Notes: generated from the sequence alone by a model not told the origin. A DNA stretch of 64,000 nt from Nesterenkonia salmonea (GCF_005771525.1 NZ_VAVZ01000002.1:62001-126000), one strand, 5' to 3'; positions 1 through 9,452 are shown, numbered from the stretch's first letter. Program-made: numbers and translations.

Positions 1-823
1 CGAGAACAACATCCTCTGCTTGGGAAAGTTGCTCGGATGCCTCATCCAAGCGCTCCAGAGCCTCGGGATCAACCGGCTCTCCATTCACACCTCGCACCAG
101 GGCAACCTTCACCTGCGAACGCGGAATATACCCGGGAACCAGAAGCGAAGCAGGGTCGCGGACGTCGGGGCCGGCCACCAACTCAAAGTACTGCTTAAGC
201 TTGGCCAGTGTCTTGGCCAATAGGCCTATGACCTGAAAGTCCAGGGCCATAGGAGGGAAGCCGTAGGCACGTGGAACTGCTCCGTTGGTGGGGCGCAACC
301 CATAGATACCGGTCAGCGACGCTGGAGCGCGGATCGAGCCGCCGGAATCGGTACCTACCGCGAATTCTGTAATTCCTGCTGCCACAGAAGCCGATGCGCC
401 GCCGCTGGAACCTCCTGGTGTCAATCCCATGTCCTGAGGGTTACGAGTGACACCGAAGATCAAGTTGTCAGTGTTCGCGCTCATCGCGAACTCCGGAGTG
501 TTTGTTTTTCCCAGGATCACCGCCCCAGCAGCGCGGAGACGTTCCACTACTATGTCGTCCGCCTGCGGAACGAATCCCACCCACTTCTTGGAGCCCCAGG
601 TCGCGGGCATCCCACCCACAAAGAGGTTGTCCTTAATAGAGATAGGCGTGCCGTCGATGGCAGAGAACGGCACCCCGGCGGCCCATCGTTTGTCCGACGC
701 CGCCGCGGCCCGATGTGCGCCTTCGGGGTCGACGTGGCAGAAAGTGTTGAGCTCGGCATAGGTCTCCAGAGCCGCGAGCGCCTGATCAACTTGCTGCGCC
801 GAGGTCGGCTTAGCCCCAGTCAT
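1..823 (-). CDS. Amidase signature family hydrolase, C-terminus cut by window edge
   Basis: Amidase-signature (AS) enzyme, which hydrolyses a C-N amide bond. About 274 N-terminal residues are present; the gene runs off the left edge. The whole Ser-cisSer-Lys triad is visible: Lys64 in SIKDN, the cis-Ser in GGSSGG near residue 139, and the nucleophile Ser163 in GTDSGGSIR. The ATG at 823 lies inside the last codons of the upstream monooxygenase gene (14-nt overlap), so the two are probably translationally coupled and act in one pathway, the monooxygenase first and the amide hydrolysis after. Substrate cannot be read from the sequence. Family assignment is firm. Confidence 0.9.
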   Translation of the reverse strand, partial: MTGAKPTSAQQVDQALAALETYAELNTFCHVDPEGAHRAAAASDKRWAAGVPFSAIDGTPISIKDNLFVGGMPATWGSKKWVGFVPQADDIVVERLRAAGAVILGKTNTPEFAMSANTDNLIFGVTRNPQDMGLTPGGSSGGASASVAAGITEFAVGTDSGGSIRAPASLTGIYGLRPTNGAVPRAYGFPPMALDFQVIGLLAKTLAKLKQYFELVAGPDVRDPASLLVPGYIPRSQVKVALVRGVNGEPVDPEALERLDEASEQLSQAEDVVL

Positions 824-2132
824 TGAGATTCTCCCGGAACGTACCCTTCTTGTACGTGTCGCGAATGTAACCCTTCTTCTTCAGCGAGCCGCACAACCCG
901 TCCGTGACCTCGGCAAGATTCTTCCGTGTGAGCTCGTCTTCAGTTCCATATATAAGGAACCCGTCGGGCCCGTCGGTGGACTCGATGGCGTCGTTCATCT
1001 TGTCAGCCACGGTGTCGGGTGACCCAACGAACTCCAGGCCCTGCATCTGGCCCTTCTCCGTGATGACCTCCCGCAAAGTCTTCTCCTCAGCGCCCTCAGC
1101 GACGTGCTTCATGGTGGAGACCTGGCCATTTCCCAGTTCCTTGGGAAACGGAGCGTCGAGGTCATACTTGCCGTAGTCGATCTCACCACCGGAGAAATAG
1201 GAGAGCATCCACAGCTGCGTGTCGATCCACGCCTTGCTGTGCTTGGCAGCTTCGGCAGCTTCTTTTCGTCCCTGAGCTTCACGGTCGTCGAAGCCCAATA
1301 TCGGCTTGCACATGAAGAAGATGTGAAAGTCTTCCGGGTTGCGGCCATAGGACTTCAGTCGTTTGTTCATATCGGTCCGAAGCTCAGCCATTTGTTCAGG
1401 GGACTTAGCTATGGACAGCATTGAGTCGGCATGCTCAGCCGCTAGCTCGCGTCCCGCAGGAGAGCTGCCTGCCTGAGTGATGACCGGGCGACGCTGCGGG
1501 CCCGGAGGATTGTTGAGCGGTCCCCGGGTCTTGTAGTGCTGACCATCGAAATTCACAGGATGGACTTTGGTGTGGTCTGCGAACCGGGGTTCCTCCATGT
1601 CAAGGAGCAGTGCGCCGTCTTCCCAGGAATTCCACAGCGCGGTGCACGCATCCATCCACTCGTGAGCCATGGCGTAGCGCTCTTCGTGGTCAAGCATTTT
1701 TTCCATCCCAAAGTTTTGGGCAACCCGGTGGCTTACCGAGGTCACTACGTTAAAGCCGATTCGGCCTTCCGTGAGATGGTCCAAGGTTGTACCCAGTCGG
1801 GCCGCTAGGTAGGGGTGGTACTGAAGGGTAGAGATTGTGGACACCACACCAATATGGTTGGTGGCTTGAGCCAGCAATGGCATCAGTGGCATGGGGTCGT
1901 TCTTGGGAGCCTCCAGGCCGTACTTCAGTGGAGCTTCCATCGTGCCGTTGTAGGTGTCGTCGATCATGGAAGTGTCCTCCATGAACAGCATGTCGAAGCC
2001 TCCCCGCTCGAGTGACCGGGCAATATCGACCCAGAACGATGGGCCCATCCACTCCTTGCGGTGATCTCCCGCCCACGAACCCCGCCATGTCTGGGGACGA
2101 TAACCGTCTACGAACCAACCGAGCTTGAACAT
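810..2132 (-). CDS. NtaA/SnaA/DszA-family FMN-dependent monooxygenase (luciferase-like)
   Basis: Class C flavin monooxygenase of the luciferase-like superfamily, about 440 aa. The family uses FMNH2 from a separate reductase to cleave C-N or C-S bonds (nitrilotriacetate, pristinamycin, dibenzothiophene sulfone). Typical features are the start FKLGWFVDGYRPQTWRG, the segment GFDMLFMEDTSM, and GRIGFNVVTS in the middle. The start chosen at 2132 has an AAAGGA ribosome site 8 nt upstream; a longer in-frame extension to 2225 has no family-like sequence. It overlaps the downstream amidase start. A candidate reductase partner is the FMN reductase at 13834-14367. Substrate unknown. Confidence 0.9.
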   Translation of the reverse strand: MFKLGWFVDGYRPQTWRGSWAGDHRKEWMGPSFWVDIARSLERGGFDMLFMEDTSMIDDTYNGTMEAPLKYGLEAPKNDPMPLMPLLAQATNHIGVVSTISTLQYHPYLAARLGTTLDHLTEGRIGFNVVTSVSHRVAQNFGMEKMLDHEERYAMAHEWMDACTALWNSWEDGALLLDMEEPRFADHTKVHPVNFDGQHYKTRGPLNNPPGPQRRPVITQAGSSPAGRELAAEHADSMLSIAKSPEQMAELRTDMNKRLKSYGRNPEDFHIFFMCKPILGFDDREAQGRKEAAEAAKHSKAWIDTQLWMLSYFSGGEIDYGKYDLDAPFPKELGNGQVSTMKHVAEGAEEKTLREVITEKGQMQGLEFVGSPDTVADKMNDAIESTDGPDGFLIYGTEDELTRKNLAEVTDGLCGSLKKKGYIRDTYKKGTFRENLNDWG

Positions 2133-2149
2133 GCAATTGTCCTTTCTCA

Positions 2150-2165
2150 ATCGACTTGCGTCGAT
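2150..2165. promoter_or_regulatory. Palindrome in divergent promoter region, candidate operator
   Basis: Perfect inverted repeat ATCGAC-TTGC-GTCGAT, 18 nt upstream of the monooxygenase start and within the 271-nt divergent gap shared with the amidohydrolase at 2404. A second short palindrome, ACAAGCTTGT, sits at 2227-2236. Position fits an operator near the minus-strand transcription start; no regulator gene lies beside it, so the assignment is inference. Confidence 0.35.
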
Positions 2166-2403
2166 CATTATTGAGGTAGCCGCGTGATATACAAGGAAAC
2201 TACATGGATGGTGATTCACGAACAAGACAAGCTTGTTTCCGCCGCGTTACGCCTTCTAGCGGCAGGCCAAGGCGCAACTTTCACTTCGTATGTGGAGTGC
2301 GAAGGCATTACTTGAATGCAACACATAGGTCATGAATGAGAGACTTTTCCATGTGAAGATGGACTGTCTGCAGAGCACTTGAGAACTGAGAGGGATTCCA
2401 CGA

Positions 2404-3843
2404 ATGAATCAGATTGCCTACCGTGCACCTTGGATCATCGCCTACCAGAACGGCACACACACACTGCTAAAGAACGGCTGCGTGGTGGTTGAAGGAGACA
2501 CCATCACACACGTCGGCCACGGGGTGCCCGAAGACGTCGATGACGTCGTTGAAACCAATTCAGTCATCAGCCCTGGGTTGATCAGTACCCACGCCCACAT
2601 CAACGAATCACCGGTGGACAAGACCATCGTGGAGGACGCAAACAAGCGACAGTTCTGGAACACCAGCCTGATTGAGATCCTCCCGATCCGCGGAGCCGCA
2701 ATGACCGACTCCCACCGAGAGTCCTGCACCAACCTGTCACTGGCCGAGCATCTGCGGACCGGCACCACGACAGTCATGCATATGGGCGCACCTCAGGACT
2801 ATCTGCTTGAAGCCATCGATCGCTCCGGTATCCGCGCGTACACCACCGGGTCCTTCCGGTCTGGACGGTGGCTCACCAACGACGGCAAACAGGTCAGTTA
2901 TGAATGGGCCGACGACGAGGGCTTCAGCGGTCTCCAGCGCGCGCTGGATGAGGTGGAGACGATCCGTTCGATGAAACACCCACGCATCCGACCGTGGCTG
3001 AATCCCTCACAGGTCGACACCTGCAGCGAAAACTTGCTGCGTGAGGCTAAGAAGGCCGCTGACGACTCGGATGTGCCGATCACCATCCACGCTGCACAGA
3101 GCTTCACCGAGTTCAACGAGATGACCCGTCGCTATGGGCGCACCCCCATAGAGTGGCTTGCTGATATCGGGTTCCTCGATGAACGCGTGATGATCGGCCA
3201 CGGCATCTTCTTGGGCGGCACTCCCGCAGTCAATTTCCATGGGGACGACCTGGGACTGCTGGCTGACAGCGGGGCCTCAGTGTCCTATAACGCTTGGACA
3301 TTCGCCCGCGGCGGCCAGAACATGTTCACATACCGCAAATACTTGGAAGCAGGAGTCCGGGTCTGTCTCGGCACGGACAGCGCAACTCAGTCGATGATCG
3401 AGTCGCTGCGCTGGACTGCTGTTCTGGGCAAGGTCGCCGAACAGCGCGCCGACGGAGCCAATTCGGACGAAGTGTTCAATTCCGCTACCGTCGACGCAGC
3501 CAACTACCTGGGCCGGGAAGACCTGGGGCGGATCGCCCCCGGAGCCAAAGCAGACCTCCTGTTCTTCCGCACTGATTCCGCCACAATGGCTCCCACCAGA
3601 GATCCCGTCAAGAGCATCGTCTACTATGCCCAGCCGGAAGACCTCACCGATGTCATGGTGGATGGGAACTTCGCCGTCGAAAATGGAACAGTCAGGGGTA
3701 TCGACGTAGCCCGCGCTGCGGCGGAAGTTCAAGCCGCTGGCGAGCACATCTGGGAAAGCTGGCCCCAGGGCGACTGGGGAGGCCGCACCATAGACGAGCA
3801 CATTCCGGTCAGCTATCCGGCCTTCAAAGAATCCGGCTCCTGA
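2404..3843 (+). CDS. Amidohydrolase, ATZ/TRZ (cytosine deaminase-like) family
   Basis: Metal-dependent amidohydrolase of 479 aa from the branch that includes S-adenosylhomocysteine/guanine deaminases and triazine hydrolases. Visible metal and active-site motifs in order are STHAHINE (HxH), IHAAQS (third His), MIGHG (fourth His) and GTDS (catalytic Asp). The usual Glu of the HxxE segment is less clear: the sequence reads HAAQSFTEF. A GAGAGG sequence precedes the ATG. It is divergent from the monooxygenase-amidase pair and convergent with the peptide-type importer, which suggests it removes an amino or similar group from an imported N-containing compound. Exact substrate unknown. Confidence 0.85.
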   Translation: MNQIAYRAPWIIAYQNGTHTLLKNGCVVVEGDTITHVGHGVPEDVDDVVETNSVISPGLISTHAHINESPVDKTIVEDANKRQFWNTSLIEILPIRGAAMTDSHRESCTNLSLAEHLRTGTTTVMHMGAPQDYLLEAIDRSGIRAYTTGSFRSGRWLTNDGKQVSYEWADDEGFSGLQRALDEVETIRSMKHPRIRPWLNPSQVDTCSENLLREAKKAADDSDVPITIHAAQSFTEFNEMTRRYGRTPIEWLADIGFLDERVMIGHGIFLGGTPAVNFHGDDLGLLADSGASVSYNAWTFARGGQNMFTYRKYLEAGVRVCLGTDSATQSMIESLRWTAVLGKVAEQRADGANSDEVFNSATVDAANYLGREDLGRIAPGAKADLLFFRTDSATMAPTRDPVKSIVYYAQPEDLTDVMVDGNFAVENGTVRGIDVARAAAEVQAAGEHIWESWPQGDWGGRTIDEHIPVSYPAFKESGS

Positions 3844-3863
3844 TTAGATCATCTGCAGGCCAA

Positions 3864-3895
3864 AAGACCGAGCTCCCTAAGGAGGTCCGAGTCTT
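3864..3895. terminator. Imperfect hairpin between convergent genes, candidate bidirectional terminator
   Basis: Arms AAGAC...GTCTT and CTCC...GGAG flank the loop CTAA with small internal bulges, in the 58-nt gap between the convergent amidohydrolase and the ABC ATPase. A-rich on the left and T-rich on the right, as expected for termination from both sides. Weak compared with the other terminators in the window. Confidence 0.45.
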
Positions 3896-3901
3896 CTGGA
3901 T

Positions 3902-4708
3902 CTAGGCAGCAGCTCGGTCTGGCCGGAGGTTGAAGCCAGGCCGGCCAGGGACCGAGTTGAGAAGCTGCCGGGTGTACTCGGCCTGCGGATTGCGGAAGAC
4001 AGCTTCAGCATCACCCTCTTCCATGAGCTCACCATGGAAAAGCACTGCGACCCGGTCAGAGACATGCCGAACGACCGCTAAATTGTGGGAAATGAAGATC
4101 ATGGTCAGTTCCAGCTCCCGACGCAGCTGTCCGAGCAGGTCAAGCACCTCGGCCTGCACAGAAAGGTCCAGGGCGGATGTGATTTCGTCGGCGATGATGA
4201 TCTTTGGATTGATGCACAAAGCACGGGCGATCGCGATCCGCTGACGCTGGCCCCCGGAGAACTCGTATGGGTATTTGTCCGCCGACTCTGGAGGCAGCTC
4301 CACCCGCTCCAGCCACTCAATGACGGTTGCACGATGCTTCTTCGTATCAGCACCCTTCGGGTCCAGCGCCTCGGCGATGGTCTGCCCTGCAGTGCGCCGA
4401 GGACTCAGGGAGGAATAGGGATCCTGCGGAATCATCTGCAGCGCCCTTCTGTCTTTCAGAGGCTTCCGCCGGCCCGGGGTTAGTTCATGGCCAGCAACGA
4501 CCGCGCGGCCCGAATCGAAACCGTAGATTCCGGTGAGCACCTTCGCCAGCGTTGACTTACCCGACCCTGACTCACCCACCAGTCCGAGAGATTCGCCATG
4601 ATGCAGGCTCAGGGAGAGCTTCTTCAATGCGTGCGTGGCGGTCGATCCCGAGCCGAACGTCACGTCGAGGTCCTCTACGAACAACTGGAGTGGGGATTGC
4701 TGCTTCAT
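3902..4708 (-). CDS. Oligopeptide/dipeptide-type ABC importer ATPase (OppF/DppF-like)
   Basis: Nucleotide-binding subunit of a peptide/nickel/opine-type ABC importer, 268 aa, cytoplasmic face of the membrane. Walker A is GESGSGKST (around residue 45), signature FSGGQRQR, Walker B IIIADEITSALD, and H-loop FISHNL. The C-terminus (AEYTRQLLNSVPG) is the family's typical oligopeptide-transport tail. Its start overlaps the stop of the fused permease-ATPase gene by 4 nt. It is the last gene of a four-gene minus-strand operon and supplies the second ATPase beside the one fused to the permease. Confidence 0.93.
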   Translation of the reverse strand: MKQQSPLQLFVEDLDVTFGSGSTATHALKKLSLSLHHGESLGLVGESGSGKSTLAKVLTGIYGFDSGRAVVAGHELTPGRRKPLKDRRALQMIPQDPYSSLSPRRTAGQTIAEALDPKGADTKKHRATVIEWLERVELPPESADKYPYEFSGGQRQRIAIARALCINPKIIIADEITSALDLSVQAEVLDLLGQLRRELELTMIFISHNLAVVRHVSDRVAVLFHGELMEEGDAEAVFRNPQAEYTRQLLNSVPGRPGFNLRPDRAAA

Positions 4709-6444
4709 AGTGCCTCCACATATTCGGCCGCATCAAGTAGCTTACGGGTGTAAGGATGCTCCACTCGTCGCGACCCCAGCTGTTCAGCGGTGAGCTCTTC
4801 GACGATCTCACCGCGGTACATCACAAGGACACGGTCACAGAGCGCTTCCACTACGCCTAAGTCATGGGAGATGAACAGCACGGAGGCGTCCAATTCCTGG
4901 GTGGCGGAGACGAACTGCCTAAGCACCTCCGCTTGCACCGTCACATCCAGAGCGGTTGTGGGTTCGTCGGCCACAATCAGCTTGGCCTCGGCCAGCAGCG
5001 ATGAGGCGATCATGGCACGCTGCAGCATCCCGCCGGAGAGCTCGTGCGGGTGCTGTCCGATACGGTGCTCCGGGCTGGTGATCTTGAGCTGTTCGAAGCG
5101 TTCGATGAGTTTCCTTCGGGCGCGGCTGGGCCGCATTCCGAGATGAGTCCGCGCGACTTCTGTCAGCTGTGTGTTCAGTTTCAGAGCCGGGTTGAAGGTC
5201 GACATCGGATCCTGGTACACCAAGGCAATGTCCTGAGCCAACTCGCGGGAAGAGACGGGTTCGAGCATGTTGTGCCCGGCGGCAACAAGAGTACCTGCAG
5301 TCGCAGTGACGCCTTCAGGGGTCAGACCGCATAGGGTCATCGCAGTCAGAGACTTACCAGAACCGGATTCGCCGACAAGGCCGACGATCTCGCGACGCCT
5401 GACGTCAAAGTCGATGCCTTTTACCAGTTCGGTGCCGTTGGCAGCCGTAACCCGTAGGTCACGAACACGCACGTCTATCTCGTCTTCAGGGTCCTCAGCA
5501 GCCTCCCGAGCTGCCTCCTGCTCTTTTGCCTGCTCGTTCGCAGCTGCCGGTGCCGGGCGCAGTGTTCCGGTGCGCATGGCCCGGCGCTGCCCGCGCGTTC
5601 GGGGGTTGGAGCTGGCGGCCAGACCGTCACCGATCAGCATTGCTCCCAGGCCGGCCAACACGATCATGACCGCAGGGCCAATCACCTGCGTGGGCTGTGC
5701 GTAGATCATGGTGAGCGCGTCGCTGAGCAGCAGTCCGTAGTCGTAGTCCGGGGACTGTACGCCCAGGCCGATGAAGGACAGGCCGGAGAGCTCCACAAGC
5801 GTGACAGCAAAATTGCTGGCGGTCAGGATTAATAGCGGTTCGGCCATATTGGGCAGCACATGTCGGCCGATAAGCTTGTACTTGGACACTCGCAGCAAGT
5901 GCGCGGTAGTGACATAGTCCCGGGCCATGATGGGCGAGGACATATTCACCGTCAGACGGACGAAGGCAGGCACGCTGGCTATACCGACTGCGAATGCAGC
6001 CGTCCAAGCGCCAGGGCCGAGGATCGCTGCAATGATCAGTGCGATCACCAAGTTGGGAAAGGCCACGGCGACAGAATTGGCTCCGACGATGAGCTGGCGG
6101 ACCCTAGGTGGCATGAACCAGACCAGTGTCCCAATCGTCACGCCGATCACGACGGAGATAGCGCTAGCAGCGACAGTGAGCAGCAAAGTCAGACGGGTGG
6201 CGACCAGAGCACGGGAAAAGAGGTCACGTCCAAACTCATCTGTTCCCAGCGGATGATCCGCTGAGATCGGCATCCGCCTGTCATTGCTCTGCACGTTGGC
6301 CGATTCGCTGAACCACATCGGCGCAAAAATCCCGATAAGCACCACTACCGTCATGATGATGAGCCCCGCCAAGAGAATCGGGTGCAGACGGCGTTTCTGC
6401 TTCTTCTGGGTAGGAGCAGCTTGAGCTTCGTTGGCCATGGTCAT
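4705..6444 (-). CDS. Fused DppC-type permease and DppD-type ATPase of a peptide-class ABC importer
   Basis: 579-aa fusion. Residues about 20-290 form the second permease: an N-terminal membrane segment, the signature HPLGTDEFGRDLFSR and further membrane helices with an EAA-like loop. After an Ala/Glu-rich linker (about 290-330) comes a complete ATPase with GESGSGKS Walker A, LSGGMLQR signature and LIVADEPTTALD Walker B. These are normally two proteins. No frameshift was seen and the linker is in frame, so this is a real fusion. It overlaps dppB-like upstream and the dppF-like gene downstream by 4 nt each (ATGA), showing tight coupling. Confidence 0.93.
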   Translation of the reverse strand: MTMANEAQAAPTQKKQKRRLHPILLAGLIIMTVVVLIGIFAPMWFSESANVQSNDRRMPISADHPLGTDEFGRDLFSRALVATRLTLLLTVAASAISVVIGVTIGTLVWFMPPRVRQLIVGANSVAVAFPNLVIALIIAAILGPGAWTAAFAVGIASVPAFVRLTVNMSSPIMARDYVTTAHLLRVSKYKLIGRHVLPNMAEPLLILTASNFAVTLVELSGLSFIGLGVQSPDYDYGLLLSDALTMIYAQPTQVIGPAVMIVLAGLGAMLIGDGLAASSNPRTRGQRRAMRTGTLRPAPAAANEQAKEQEAAREAAEDPEDEIDVRVRDLRVTAANGTELVKGIDFDVRRREIVGLVGESGSGKSLTAMTLCGLTPEGVTATAGTLVAAGHNMLEPVSSRELAQDIALVYQDPMSTFNPALKLNTQLTEVARTHLGMRPSRARRKLIERFEQLKITSPEHRIGQHPHELSGGMLQRAMIASSLLAEAKLIVADEPTTALDVTVQAEVLRQFVSATQELDASVLFISHDLGVVEALCDRVLVMYRGEIVEELTAEQLGSRRVEHPYTRKLLDAAEYVEAL

Positions 6445-7424
6445 GAGAATGCCTTTCCGGCCGTCAGAGTCCGGGGGTCAAATGCCGCAAGTACGATGTC
6501 AATCATGGTGTTGGTCATAATGGCGAAGACACCGATGGTGAGGATGATGCCGCGGATCACCGGATAATCACGGTCCAGGATCGCCCCCACGACGCCGTTG
6601 CCGAGACCTGGCCAGGCGAAGACCGATTCTATGACCACAGCACCGCCGATCATGTTGGCGAAGATCAGGCCTGAGAGCGTCAGCGTCGATGCCATCAGGT
6701 TAGGCAACGCGTACTTCACATACTGCTTGAGGCGACTGATGCGCCAACCGCGGGCAGTACGCATGTAGTCCATCTCCAGGACATTGGCGGTCTCTCGGCG
6801 AACAATGCGCGCCACGGAGAAGACAGCTCCGAAGGATAGTGCGGCGATCGGGAGGATGTAGGACTGCACATTGCTGGCCCCTCCTGCCGGTAACCACCCT
6901 AGCGCCACTGCAAAGATCGCCACGAGGATGGCGCCATAGACATAGGTGGGAAATGCCTGCAGGGTCGCACTTGCCCAGCTGAAGGTCACGTCCAGCCAAC
7001 GGTTGCGATTACCTCGGGTCAGTCCAGCCACTGTCATACCCAGGATTATGGCGCCGATGAACGCCACAACGATGGCACCAAGGGCGATAGTCACTGTGAA
7101 GGGCAGCCGAATAGCAACGATATTCCACACTTCTTCATTTGTTCGGAAGGACTGTCCCAGATCACCGGTGAATATTCCGCTCAGATAGTTCCAGAACTGC
7201 TGCCACACAGGGAGGTCAAGGTCCAGGCGCTGCCGAGTGAACTCGATGTGTTCTTGGCTGGCGTCGGGACCGGCGATCACACGGGCAGGATCGCCGGGTA
7301 TCAGCAGGACGATCAGGAATGTGATCGCAACCAGGACGACGAACGCCACGATCAGTTCAAGCAGCTTCTGACTCAGGAAATAGAGCCAGGGGGACCCCTT
7401 CAGGCCCTGCAGTTTTTCAACCAC
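6441..7424 (-). CDS. Peptide-class ABC importer permease (DppB/OppB-like)
   Basis: Integral membrane subunit, 327 aa, with about six hydrophobic segments. Family features are the N-terminal VLLIPGDPARVIAG followed by the periplasmic segment LDLPVWQQFWNYLSGIFTGDLGQSF, and the cytoplasmic loop DYMRTARGWRISRLKQYVKYALPN that docks with the ATPase. It pairs with the permease half of the next gene. The start at 7424 directly follows the lipoprotein gene (about 80-nt gap). Substrate class is peptides or peptide-like/opine compounds; the neighbouring amidohydrolase and amidase suggest an amide-containing nutrient. Confidence 0.92.
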   Translation of the reverse strand: MVEKLQGLKGSPWLYFLSQKLLELIVAFVVLVAITFLIVLLIPGDPARVIAGPDASQEHIEFTRQRLDLDLPVWQQFWNYLSGIFTGDLGQSFRTNEEVWNIVAIRLPFTVTIALGAIVVAFIGAIILGMTVAGLTRGNRNRWLDVTFSWASATLQAFPTYVYGAILVAIFAVALGWLPAGGASNVQSYILPIAALSFGAVFSVARIVRRETANVLEMDYMRTARGWRISRLKQYVKYALPNLMASTLTLSGLIFANMIGGAVVIESVFAWPGLGNGVVGAILDRDYPVIRGIILTIGVFAIMTNTMIDIVLAAFDPRTLTAGKAFS

Positions 7425-7504
7425 GGCAGTGTCTCTCCTCGTCGAAGAGGTGCCCGGGGCATGGAACGGCCCCGGACACCTCGGGTTATTTCAGCGGGGT
7501 TCCA

Positions 7505-9097
7505 TCAGTCGTGCAGACGCAGGGTGGAGAGATCCTCACGGCCAGCGATGTGCTCGACTGTCACCCCTTCACGGCTGACGACGACGTTGGGGTCGTCGGT
7601 CAGCGGAACGATGAAGATGTCCTCGAGCGCCAACTGTTCGGCTTCTTGGAAGTATCCGCAGGCCTCGTCGATGTCCTCCGCCTGAAGTGCCTGGTTATAG
7701 GCGTCAGTGGCGTCGGTATTCTCCTCATAAGTGAAGCTGGTGCCGCCCTCATCGAGTGCAGGACCGACCACACGGTTGAGACCGTTGACCGTTAGGCCGG
7801 CTACGTTGACCGTGGACCAGATTGTCATGTCCCAATTATTGGCTTCCTCGGGGGACATCACGACGTCCAACCAGGTGCCGACATCGGCATTATTGAGGTC
7901 TACTTCGGTGCCTGCTGAGGCCAAGACGTCTTGCATGTACTCCCCACCTGAGCCGTTGGCACCGATCACATTGGTGGAGACGATGTTGACGGCCTCACCC
8001 TCCAACAGTTCAGCCGCAGCGTCCGGATCCTGGTCGATGAGGAAGGATTCATCCGTGTTGGCGCACTGCACACCGGCATCTGCTGTGGCAGCGATCAGTT
8101 CCGAGGTTGGGTCGACCACCTGTTGGAAGGCTTCACGGTCAATGACCTGAGCCGCGGCTTCGCGCATCTCCACATCGGAGAATACGCCACTGGTGTTGAA
8201 GATGACGTAGTAAGCGCCCACAGCACCCTGGCTGTAGTTCCACTCCTCTTCAGGGAAGCGGTCCACGTCAAAGTGTTCGACGGGGGTCCAATCCATCTCA
8301 CCGGTCAGTACTTGGTTCGGTGAGGTGTCCAGGACTCCGGGGACAAAGGTCAACGTTTCGGCGGGATGGCCTTCAAGCTCCTGGCTCCACTGCGGCCACC
8401 GATCATAATCCTCGTTGAACGTGAACTCGTACTCCACGCCGGACGTGGACTCGGTCATGCTGTAGGGTCCGCTGAATGCCGCGGGGACTTGCCCCTGGTC
8501 CACACCCTCTGGATCGTCTAAGCCTTCGGGACAGATGATGCCCGAGGCAGGATGGGTAAGACCCTGGGTGATCTCTGAGTAAGGTTCCGAAAGCTCAACC
8601 ATGACGGTGCCAGCGTCGTCGTCAACGGTGACAGTGACGTCACCGGAACCAAATATTTGGGCATATTGAGGTGCGCCGGTGTCTGGGTCCGAAAGGTATG
8701 AGAGAGAGTCGGCGACGACGCTGGGGGTGATCTCGGTGCCGTCGGCGCAGTATGCGTCGTCGCGAATGGTGAGTTCGACGCCGTCTTCGCTCTGTTCGAA
8801 GTCAGAGGCGAGCCCGCCAATCACACCTTCTTCTTCGTCAGCGCGGAGCACGGTGTCAAAGCCGAGACGAGCGAGTTGGTAGTCGCTGAGCGAAGATGCG
8901 AGCGCGGGGTTGAACGTTGTTGGGTCGTCATTCAGTGGACCGTTGATGGCTCCTGATGCACCAGGGTTTTCCTGAGAGGCTTCATTGCCGTTGGCGTCAT
9001 CCCCCGCCCCACCATCATCTGTCGTACAAGCGCTGGCAATGAGTGCCACTGCGGCGCCACATCCCAGCAAAGGGGTCCAACGGCTGCGGTGAGTCAT
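7505..9097 (-). CDS. Family 5 extracellular solute-binding lipoprotein of the peptide-class importer
   Basis: Substrate-binding lipoprotein, about 530 aa, anchored outside the membrane. The signal peptide ends in the lipobox ASAC and is followed by an acidic, Gly/Asn-rich linker (TTDDGGAGDDANGNEAS). The segments NGPLNDDPTTFNPA near the N-terminus and WDMTIWSTVN near the C-terminus fit SBP family 5. The ATG at 9097 has AAAGGACGAGGT upstream; the longer reading from 9148 lacks a signal peptide at the right place. First gene of the operon that continues with the permease, permease-ATPase fusion and ATPase genes. Confidence 0.92.
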   Translation of the reverse strand: MTHRSRWTPLLGCGAAVALIASACTTDDGGAGDDANGNEASQENPGASGAINGPLNDDPTTFNPALASSLSDYQLARLGFDTVLRADEEEGVIGGLASDFEQSEDGVELTIRDDAYCADGTEITPSVVADSLSYLSDPDTGAPQYAQIFGSGDVTVTVDDDAGTVMVELSEPYSEITQGLTHPASGIICPEGLDDPEGVDQGQVPAAFSGPYSMTESTSGVEYEFTFNEDYDRWPQWSQELEGHPAETLTFVPGVLDTSPNQVLTGEMDWTPVEHFDVDRFPEEEWNYSQGAVGAYYVIFNTSGVFSDVEMREAAAQVIDREAFQQVVDPTSELIAATADAGVQCANTDESFLIDQDPDAAAELLEGEAVNIVSTNVIGANGSGGEYMQDVLASAGTEVDLNNADVGTWLDVVMSPEEANNWDMTIWSTVNVAGLTVNGLNRVVGPALDEGGTSFTYEENTDATDAYNQALQAEDIDEACGYFQEAEQLALEDIFIVPLTDDPNVVVSREGVTVEHIAGREDLSTLRLHD

Positions 9098-9452
9098 ACC
9101 TCGTCCTTTCGTGAAAGTGCTGCGTACGTCAAGAAGGCCTGGAGACACAAGCTGTTCAGCAGGACGACCCGTGGGGTTCTTGGAAACCCCAACGCTTTAC
9201 TTCCTCATAATTGATGAATGTACATCGACAATATACGACACGTAGCAAGGCAACAAGAAATAGTTGACTTCGCGGAGAAGATTTACACGAAATTTACATT
9301 CATATCTCCAGCAGACCAGGTCTATAGCAGAGCATCGCTTACGAAAGAGCTGAGACATGATTGCCAAGCCGAATCGCATATACATTTGGTCCTCTTAGAA
9401 TGTTTAAATAAAATATAATTTTCTAAGATGACTCAAAATTAATCGGAATAGC
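9098..9452. other. AT-rich intergenic region, promoter region of the peptide-class importer
   Basis: 355 nt without a convincing gene. From about 9200 to 9452 the sequence is clearly more AT-rich than the rest of the window, with runs such as TTTAAATAAAATATAATT. Reading frames here are short, lack ribosome sites and have no recognisable sequence. It should hold the minus-strand promoter for the lipoprotein gene and the end of the transcript of the permease gene at 9453. Confidence 0.5.
9172..9191. promoter_or_regulatory. Inverted repeat upstream of importer operon, candidate operator or attenuator
   Basis: TGGGGTT-CTTGGA-AACCCCA, a perfect 7-bp inverted repeat with 6-nt spacer, 75 nt upstream of the lipoprotein start. 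It could be an operator or an RNA hairpin in the leader. No adjacent regulator gene identifies it. Confidence 0.4.
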
